From Albugo candida (Eukaryota; Oomycota; Peronosporomycetes; Albuginales; Albuginaceae), in NCBI GenBank assembly GCA_905220665.1, contig CAJNAR010000023.1, positions 124,001 to 188,000 of the forward strand: 64,000 nucleotides of DNA, given 5' to 3'. Both the position numbers and the translations under genes were made by a program. The notes under the pieces were generated by a model. That model saw nothing but the letters and a program-made list of their open reading frames with translations. It had not been told where the DNA came from and made no database searches. Position 1 is the first letter of the stretch. The number at the start of each line of letters is the position of its first letter. This document shows, in pieces, positions 31,201 to 39,700 of this stretch.

Positions 31201-33544
31201 ATTCGAGACAGTTGCCACACAGTGGAACGTTTCCAACATTCCGTAAAGCAAAACTGAGCATTGTCGGAACAGTTGCGAATGTTTGTCCAACTGTTCCACT
31301 TGATTGAGCAACTATTTCTATTCCATCATTTGTTTGTCCCACTCTTGTAAGTTGCCCTCTAAGCGCTGCATCTTTTGCAATCAAAAGCATTGCATGAATA
31401 CAGGCGCACTGGATTTCCATGTCTGTTCTTGACGATGACACCTTGCAGATCAATGAGAAGAAAGTCGGTATCACACCTTCTTGCACAACTTGATGGAAAT
31501 TTTTGGTGCTGAGCATCAACTGACTGAGCGCCACAACGCAATCTAGCTTCAAAAGAAGCATTGCTTCCTGGTGTTTCAGAGTGTCATACCAATCGGCTGA
31601 CTGTAGTGAGCGCAGTAGTAGAGACACACTTCCTGCATGTAATACGGGTTCTCGACAACGATCCTCCAAAGCGAGGTTCGCAAGACATATAAAGCAAAGC
31701 TTCTCGCTTTCGTGAAATTTCTCAAAATACTCTGAATCCTTCCGGTTAATCTGACTCAAGGCAGCGATAATGTAATCAAGGACCCAATCTGTATCTGTGA
31801 GACGCGTCTTTAGTCGAGCATTGCCACAAAAATATGCTAAAGCCATCAAGCAATTCTTTTGAATTTCTTTCGCCGAACCCGGTCGTCCAGCCTTCAAGAT
31901 GACATTTTCCTTGATCTCATTGCCTTCCGTATCATTTTGAAGGGACCGTAAAGGGTCTGAAAACTTTTTAAGTAGGGAGAAAGCCCCTTGTTTCACCATA
32001 ACTTCCTGATTCCCTGTAAATGCTGACAGGTTGCACAACACGCAGCTCATGATGTATCGTACCTGCAAGCTTTCAGAGTCAGATAAGGAAGCAATCGATG
32101 TCATTGCCCCATCTTCAATCAACGTGGACCGTGTTGTCACGAGGATGGACAGATTCAAGAGGCCTTGTGCCAGATTAAGTTCTCGAGTCTCATCCGCTGG
32201 CAAACGATCGTCTGTACCAAGCGATTCGTCTTTTCCTCTTAGAAGCGTTGCCAAAGTGGATAACATACTGTCACATGAAACTGCCCTAGGGATTTCGGCC
32301 AAATTGATCAAAGCATTCAGACAGGCTTGACGTACGTCACTAGAATTAGTGGACATGGTCATCATTTGCGACAAAACCAGAGCTCCTCCATCATGAACGA
32401 CACGAGAATGATACAATTCGTCCGTTGTAAATCGTAAAAGCATTCTCGCACAGAAAGTTTTAATAAAAAACGGGAATTGTTGCGTGACGATATGAGACAG
32501 CTCGACGATCATCGTCACGATCCCTTCCTCTAGAAGCTTTGTGTAAATCTCTTTGTTTCTCGTGCAAGTCATATTAAACAAAGTTGCAGCCGTATACAAG
32601 CGAATGAAAGGATCCTCCATTTTGGACAGGATCGTTAGAGTTGATAATGCACCTTCGTGGAGTAATTGATTCTCTGAGCCATCAAGACACGACAAGCTAT
32701 GCAATCCTTGCACACATTTCTGCTTGAGTTCCTTTGAAAGACTTCCAATCTGTTGACTTGTGAGCCCGGTTGTATTCAGCGGAGATACTGGTGCAAGAGT
32801 TGGGCAACTAGCACTTCCACGGAGCAAGTTGAATGCGCCATTTTCCTTTTCTATGTGCATCCCTTTATCTTTCAACTCCTCCTCAACAAAGTTCTGAGCA
32901 TTGTTTACAGGCTCCGTGATACTTTCGGACCTTTCATTGTGAGCTTGTAAAGTCTCCAAATTGGGCATCCATTTAGACCTGTCAATGCGAGATAAATAGA
33001 GCATACCTTCGTCGTATGTGCCCCGCTGATAAAACAAGTCGGCCTTTCCTCCGACCCGTCTGTTCGTCTTCATCTCCTCTTGTTCTTTGTTGATTTCACC
33101 AAACACAATGGATAGATTCGGACAATCTTTCTTGTTCTCAATCACTTGCGGAGTATAGAGTTTCAGCGCATCAACTTCGGCTTGTGATCCTGAATTGCCG
33201 CTTCCCGTTAGCGACACCATCTTGGCTCTATACTTTGCATGAGCTTCCTGTCTCCGTTTCTTATTCAAAGTCTCATGCTTAATATGCTGCAACAAAGCTC
33301 GAACGAGATCTTCTTTCTCGGGATGATCTCGCCAGAATCCCCGTTGACGATGTAATTTCCAATGCTTTACCAGTTCCTTGAGCTCCTCAATCCGAATAGG
33401 AGAATTTTGCGGATCTCTATGACGTGGAAATAGATTGTGCTTGATCAAATGTGTTCGCAACCCATCAATTTCTTGATCATGGCGCAACGCAGCTAACCGA
33501 TTCTCCATATTGGTCGCGCATTTTGGTACATAAAGACGTTCCAT
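28250..33544 (-). CDS. Large armadillo/HEAT-type repeat protein, about 1764 aa
   Basis: One intronless ORF begins at ATG 33544 (the frame opens at a TTG two codons earlier). Residues ~45-95 resemble a SAP-like helix-turn-helix (IEELKELVKHWKLHRQRGFW). From about residue 265 to 1500 the sequence is a continuous stack of armadillo-like units of 40-45 residues, each with patterns such as ALSTLTILSKM, AATLFNMTC and ACLNALINLAEI. The C-terminal 200 residues are low-complexity and include a conserved-looking KPDIVTGSYKLLQDNDMKKA. No enzyme motif. Proteins of this type act as scaffolds; a partner cannot be named. It converges with the ABCF gene with only 34 bp between stops. Confidence 0.85.
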   Translation of the reverse strand: MERLYVPKCATNMENRLAALRHDQEIDGLRTHLIKHNLFPRHRDPQNSPIRIEELKELVKHWKLHRQRGFWRDHPEKEDLVRALLQHIKHETLNKKRRQEAHAKYRAKMVSLTGSGNSGSQAEVDALKLYTPQVIENKKDCPNLSIVFGEINKEQEEMKTNRRVGGKADLFYQRGTYDEGMLYLSRIDRSKWMPNLETLQAHNERSESITEPVNNAQNFVEEELKDKGMHIEKENGAFNLLRGSASCPTLAPVSPLNTTGLTSQQIGSLSKELKQKCVQGLHSLSCLDGSENQLLHEGALSTLTILSKMEDPFIRLYTAATLFNMTCTRNKEIYTKLLEEGIVTMIVELSHIVTQQFPFFIKTFCARMLLRFTTDELYHSRVVHDGGALVLSQMMTMSTNSSDVRQACLNALINLAEIPRAVSCDSMLSTLATLLRGKDESLGTDDRLPADETRELNLAQGLLNLSILVTTRSTLIEDGAMTSIASLSDSESLQVRYIMSCVLCNLSAFTGNQEVMVKQGAFSLLKKFSDPLRSLQNDTEGNEIKENVILKAGRPGSAKEIQKNCLMALAYFCGNARLKTRLTDTDWVLDYIIAALSQINRKDSEYFEKFHESEKLCFICLANLALEDRCREPVLHAGSVSLLLRSLQSADWYDTLKHQEAMLLLKLDCVVALSQLMLSTKNFHQVVQEGVIPTFFSLICKVSSSRTDMEIQCACIHAMLLIAKDAALRGQLTRVGQTNDGIEIVAQSSGTVGQTFATVPTMLSFALRNVGNVPLCGNCLEFFYELSAQPDNYSVLYSEHVELFLVNVLRQVESTKAIETYSMWLLSLQTLSNLAIDIENSHQLLEQDLVEVLHHAISLASKDIRKRGTDENALVEEFYYMSVKLLHQLQPIVLKHPRVQEARAQSDQSTLACLVASVVLIASHVVKKTSQCTKEERDLRNAANMHCALILARLCVTQQGLTTCMACSSILTTLNSILRSGLPAAQLYGSVCICNLASAFVADGVRDIWLADTIEDFTVMILLRVNGILIKQVGAKALFNLLANEARHNEMIRRGVFFSLFKLSTSQSSPEIRQLSLRALYNLTLATRTEGRHIVSTLLVEMEMIKSLAAMMQNCQLTASDKRQLCGILRNFASWPGFSTRIVHDGILLLLQSLSDVQDAVGASYVANAYYNITMSHTDQSLDLVSVLLRKANAVVPTLVYLLQLGDDLTREYAAKSLAHLSGYVSALTIMTKGEFQGNDNGMANMCEILNFTLQQSKASCVGTAGACVFVLRNLLLFSSVNQQRFIECGGVLTLAALLTLPAMAYKVDTLRVAAELVCDLAQMDATEGLIQERLVHDGIIRILYSIAKSAIKVESTSDEGEVLPSSILVRILYAMAKLSECEICQGAMLRDNVLDTIVSLATTGGPRSPFEDILDIKGEAFALYCSILTRNLSRPSRDTQSDNYVEIRNERFSAQLMCIGLLLALSNSSSLETQEHVVIALHNLCDIPECHLEILRRHGVKNLLRLGTIPPLSLLKRHACSLTLQRLLIQGNSEEDSYSVLQEGIVSAISALGDTHQHIQQLGSIEIALHEIVAPRLQEAVETKEPQKLSHYTEGVLLQPTDPPDWTVTVIDAGSLQTMLEIDFNVGDSREIDGRTDLKLRPLASSASDSDNGHIRGIVSGKEGAGIRPRVLKPDIVTGSYKLLQDNDMKKALLDRFSSVSPTHSQVYSIASRQTVMEDAKMRKALPKLEKMSLGAHVKERGFPNGVVDTREKIPKLANRTKN

Positions 33545-33611
33545 TGTCAAATGAGACGCTAATGGCGCCGCGGACCCGCGAACGCTTCCGTTTCAGTCTA
33601 AATTTGTCAAA

Positions 33612-33661
33612 AATTAATTGCAATACATACCAATTAATTTTTCAATATATTGCAATTAATT
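33612..33661. repeat. 14 bp perfect inverted repeat, 22 bp loop
   Basis: AATTAATTGCAATA (33612-33625) is repeated inverted at 33648-33661. It lies in the 197 bp between the USP gene stop and the armadillo gene start, both on the minus strand, so it could be a 3'-end or promoter element. An AT-only stem can arise by chance. Confidence 0.4.
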
Positions 33662-33741
33662 GTAAATTACGCAGGACTTTGAAAAATACAATGTATACAA
33701 ATTCCAAGTATAATTGACAGTTGTACATTTCGACCTCACCA

Positions 33742-36700
33742 TCACGGCCGCGATGCAGAAATCGATGATGGCAGGCTCTTGTCACTCTCCACAATGTAAA
33801 ATATCTTATCGGACATTCGATAATTCCGTTTGTCGCCATCGTCGTACACGACAAAATGCTCATACGTTGCGTCATCGAATCGCTCGACTCGACCTTCATA
33901 CCATTTGTCTTTGGCCCATTTCACGCGAACTCGTTTACCGACAAGTCTTTCGGGATTATCATCGCTGTCGTAAAAGTACTCCATCCGCATGGCCGGGTCA
34001 AGAACTCCTTCCAAACGCGGTAAAAGCCTCGAAATAGCTCGTTCCACGCTCTTCACGAGACCTCGATTACTCACATTCACAGTGCTCCACGGAGACGTGC
34101 TATTTGGCTTGACCAATGTTGTTTGATGCTGTTGTAAGTATCCATTCGCTCCACGATGCCCACGCAGCCATTTCGTCATCCACAAACAGCTCGATCGATT
34201 CTCCCGTAGCCATCTCATAACACGAGAATGTCGTTTTGCCAGTCGTGTCAGCATATCGATCGCGATCTCAGTCGCGCGATAATAGCGCTGTTGGGATGCC
34301 AAGACAGCGATTAGTCTCGTCATTCCGTCTTGAATCCGTTCCGTAGCGAGAGAGTCTCTCACTTTATACATCACATTCATTGTCCGGAAATATGGCTTGA
34401 TATCCTGATCGTCCTGCGTCTCCATGCCGTCCATGATCCGCTCCATGAAGCGTGAGGTCATTTGCCGGCTTTCCCAGCACAAATGCATCACAATTTGCTC
34501 CAACGGTTTGGTCTCACGGCCGTACTGAGTTGCATGCTGAATCAAAAGCACACACCAGCGATCTGTCTGTAGTAAAATATCTTTATCGGAAGATGAAACT
34601 TGCACGTGATCCTGCATGAGATTCGGAGGAAAGACGCGGACACTCGAATCCATCGCCGGAGGCTCACAACACCGAAGTAATAAGGACAAAAGCTTGAGCA
34701 GAATCTCATTCAACGCCAAGCTTTTCGACATGTGTCGTGCTTTACTTTGCTCAAATTCCGATGCGAGAAGCACATGTGCATGCGATCCACCCGACAGAAG
34801 CGAGATAATCGCGCCAATTCCATTATTTACGACCACAAACATGCACTCATTCCGTCCAGCTGAGATGAAATGGAGCAGTAGCGTGAGGTAGTGTCGATGA
34901 TATTCCACAGGAACGGTCAGAAGCCACGGCATTAGCTTCAGTAACGCGTATACAAACTCAAAAGACAGCGGGAGCTGAGCACTTGCTTCGCTTCGTTCCA
35001 ATTGTATTTGCTCGCCTCCATTCTGATACAACGCGATGCCGTACGAAACCGAGCTCTTAAGACTCGGATCCACCGACGGGAGAATCCGTGTAGCTGTCAT
35101 AATCGCTTCTCTCAAAGCCACAAACATAAGCTCACGCACTTGGACGTTTGGATGCGCAATCAATAACTCCAAGACGAGACGTTTATGCTCTAAAAGCGCC
35201 TTTAAAAACCATTCACAGCCTTCTGTTTCCTCGTAATAAAGCGCTTCTAAAACCGGACGCCATCCCAGCATTAACGTCACGTCGCCACTTTGATGTAATG
35301 TTCCAAATACAAATTTCGTGGCGACTTGAAGTGCTACGAATCGCGCTTCCACAGGCTCAAATCGGAACGTTTGTGTCGTACTCTGAAGCAATGCATCAGA
35401 CACTGGTGCGCCGGTTGTGTCCATAAGGCAATTCCGTAGCAGACGGAATGTAAACTGAAGATACGTTGTGTCCCAAATGTATTTTTTTAGCCAAAAAAGT
35501 TCATTTTCCGCTTGAATTTGCTGAGAAATCTTTAGAGGCAGCGCTTTCAAACTCATTCGACGGAGATATTCGATATTGGACCATCCCTTCCGACGTAATC
35601 GAACGCAAAACAGCGCGACATACGCGATGACACCGATCCTGCGTGGAAATAAAGCCGTCTCCGAGCCCACCGATCCGGATGTTCGCGTGTAAAACAGCAT
35701 AAAACTGCTTCGTTTCTTGACACTTTGACTGTCCGAATTGCCAAAACATTCGTTCGCGAGCTGAGACGCATCAAATGGACTCACTATTGTGTCATTAAAC
35801 TCATACCATTGTTCCGATTCCTCGCGCAGAATCGAGTAATAATGCCCGGAATGTGCTGTTCCCATATGAACGACCGTGCCGCGAAACTCATATTCCAAAG
35901 CTCCATGTACGTCCAACGTCGCTCGCTGGGCATTCTGTCCGTGCTTTGTGAATGGATACATGTCGAGAATCATGGGGAATTCCAGTCGATCATGCACTTT
36001 GATACGCATTCCTCGCTCTAAATCGTATTCGAATCGCTTCAAATGGATGATGAGAATCTCAGGAAGTCTGCAGATCGAAAGACGCTTCATCGTATCCAAC
36101 GTCACATGCTCCTTCCGCTTATCTTCCCACGTGTATTCGACGACATCGCCTTCGAATAAACTCGTCAATGCTTCCGTCAGCGTCTTTCGATCTCGCACAG
36201 GAACAGAGAGAAAGTGGAAAGGCTCCAAACGCTCACTATATCGATCCCCTTGCGCTACTAATTCATTACTATACATTCCTCCAAAGAATCGATCGAGTAA
36301 GCGAGCTTCCATGCTATTTCTTCCGGTGCTTCCATGCAGCGATCCATTCATTTCCGCTTCCATTTGCTGGAAGAATAATGTCAGAAACTCACTGGCGTCC
36401 TGTTGTTCCATTACGTCGATACTCTCGCCGTCCCACGAATGCAACGCGTCGATAAACGCTTTCGGGCTGTAATACGGCTTTGCCAGTGATTGGAGATGCG
36501 CAAATAACGACTGGAGCTCTACTACGAGTCGTTTGGATCCTTTCTCGCTGCTTTCCAGGCACAACACTGCTTTCCTGAATCGCGGCATCATGAAGAACGC
36601 CTGCATCGTTGCGTTCAAGTAGCACGTGCATCCCAAGTTCTTGAGACCGACGTATCGCGCATGCGGATGCTCGGGCTTGGATTTCACTTTCTTCCGTCTC

Positions 36701-39700
36701 CATCGCGTCATCGTGCCTCGCGTATCGGTGAGTGTGTGTTGTGCATTGAGAAACGATAACACGCGCTGTAAGCCGATGGAATTCTCCAAACACATTTCCA
36801 ATAACAAATCAAATGCCATTCCGCGCGCATTTTGTGTGCGGCATTTCGGTTCACGTGACCTATTGCCACCAAAAGAGAACAAACACTGATGGAAAAGATC
36901 GGATGTGACGCCGTTGTCGTCCAATGTCGCCGAGACGACTTCGCGGAGGCTTCGTCCACGATACGGAACATCCCATCGACCGGCCAACATCGCGGGAATA
37001 TGACGATATACCACCAGAATTGTGTGTAATAAAGCTTCCAGCATCGTGTCATTGTCATTGTGGTCGAAGGCCTCACACGTCGAAGAAGGGATTTCCATCG
37101 ATTTCAGTCGCGAGAACAAACGCTCACACGCTGGAAGGAAGGCGAATTCTTTGAGATCTGGGATTTTCTCAATCAGGATCGCATACACAGTGTAGTACTC
37201 GCGATATCGAATAGGACGGTCATACTCGCTGAGAATAGTGAGCATTTTCAGCGCGTAAAGAGCGTCTCGATGCTCCAACGACACCGACAGAATGAGTCTC
37301 GCAGCGTGTGTTCGTATGAAAACGTGCTTCGAGTCGAGAAACAGCTCCAACACCGTGTCCATCGCTACCTCTTTCGTGTGTTTGAGATACGCAGCCAGCA
37401 ACGATATCATTCGCAGCGTTGCAAATACGCCCATCGATTCCGCGTACACATTGTCATAATCCGTCAATTTCGGTTCTGTGGACAAAAGCGCTTCCTCTAA
37501 AGGCGAATGAATGCTACTGGTGCGTCTTGGAGACTCTTCTGTTTCGTGTGTTGGAAACGATGAGAGAAGTGATGCCACATGATCTGCGAATCGACCTTTT
37601 TCGTCCATAAAAGCTTCCTCCGCCATCACGAAATGCCGGAGAAGTTTACAAAGCTTTGAGACGCATAATAGTGTTAATAGACTCGCTGTCGCGATACCCT
37701 TTGCATTCAGTCGAAGAAGAAACGTCTCTAAATGGCATCTTCCACCGAGTTTAAGGAACGAGATCGTCCATGCGTTCCTCTGTCCTTGTGATATCACTTG
37801 GACGCCAGTGTGTGTCTCCAGCTGTGAGAACTCGTCCTCGAGCGTATCGGATGCGTTATCGTTGTTCTCGAGCTTTTGAAATGCAAATACTTCGACCATT
37901 TCCAACTGATAAAGCAGTAGCGGTGGCGTCTCCACATCCAAAAGCGAATTCCAATCGAATTGTGTGGGAAACAATTCGATATTCCCGTCGATTCCGAGTG
38001 AGTAATTCAGCGTATGCAAACGCTTTTCCATCGTCTCACACGGAGGTAATAGACTCAATACTTTCCACGCTTGCTCGCTGATGGAATCGTTGGAGAAGGA
38101 TAAGAGTTTGAGAAGTAATTGCATCCACGACGACGTATGTAGGATGGTAGATTTCGCTGCCCAGACGTCTTTTTCCCACTCGGAACGACCCAAACCAGTC
38201 GATTGACGCGTGCGTTTGCCTGCATTCGCACTCACAATGTCACGCGTAAGAGGTCGAGTCGTATGTCCAGTCGTGTCGTACTCTGTGCGTCTCAGTACGA
38301 TCGCTTGAATCACAGCTTTCTTCCCGTGTTCTCCAGCAACAGGGAACACGCGTGCAGCCTCCAAACTGCATTTATCGTGTCCCATAGCCGTCAATGTCGT
38401 TCCAAGCGCATTCACAAGCCGTATACGATCGCCAGAATGCGTCATATCAGCCGCAATTCGATCTCGAAGACTGGAAACTAGCGTGCTTTTCCGGACGTGA
38501 TACCTCCATGGCGCTGCTTCTCGGCCTTCCTGCGTCTTCACATGCACGTGAATCTCTTCGGTAGACGCATTCGAATCGGTTGTTTGATCGGTTCCGTGAG
38601 CGGTACAATGCCAAAGGAATGTCGCGAGCATTCGTAACAATCGATCGATCGGACGAATCGGACGATCTTCCGCGTTCAAAGTCTCGCAACAGCGCTCCAA
38701 ACGATTCATACAATTCTGCACAAACTCTTGCCATACTTCGCGTCGAACGAGTTTACTTCCCGTGTGTGTGTGAAGATAAATGAGATACTTACAAGCCAGG
38801 ACGCAAACATCATCGTCGATAGCGTTTTGAGCGACAGCAAACAGCGATTCCAAGCCTTGAAGGTCTAACGTCTCGACCTGGAACGCTGTTTCCGTTCCAC
38901 GTAAGCGCTTTGCATGAACGAGACGAAAGAGGCGCTCAAAGACCCAAAATCCACACACTGAAATATCCAAAGACGAAAACCAAACATTCTCAACGTCCAA
39001 AGTCGAATTCGATGTGAGTTGGGCGTTGAGTGTGTGGAAAAAGTGAGAAATCGTGTCCGAGGAGAGAAATAAATCGTTGAATTCGGATGGGATGGACGAC
39101 GGAAGCATGTGATACAGCCACGAGAGGAAGACTTGCTTCTCACTGGAGCGTATGAGATCCCAAATGCCCGAAATGGAGCTGAATTGGATGTTCTTAACAC
39201 CGAGCTTTTGGATGAAATAGCCCAAGTACCAAAGTCGTATGTGGAACGCGACGTCTACGTACTCGGCCGCCGCTATGAATCGCTCCAATTCTTTCCAAAC
39301 AGCATCCATCAATCCACTTTTCTTCATCAGAAATCCTGCGACAACATTCGATTCCGTGTCGCGAGAATGCACCGAAATCGATGAGAAAGTCTGTGGATCG
39401 TTCGGTTTTGATGTCTGTGCGATAACAATTGCGTACAGACGTTGCGATATCTTTGCACTGGCGTCACGCTCATTCCATAATGGAGCGAATGCGTCAAAGT
39501 CTGCAGTGTTTGCTTCCAGCATTCCATGGAGAACGCTCAGTACTGTGACGACCTCGCGGCTCTGTTGGACGCATTCAACAGCTTCCATTACGTACTCGAA
39601 GACGAGTTGTTGCTGTTCTTTTGCAGCGGTTTTCGATAGATCCGCCAATGTTCCTGTGATTTGCAGTGTCGGAGACACCCAAATACGATGCAAATAGCAT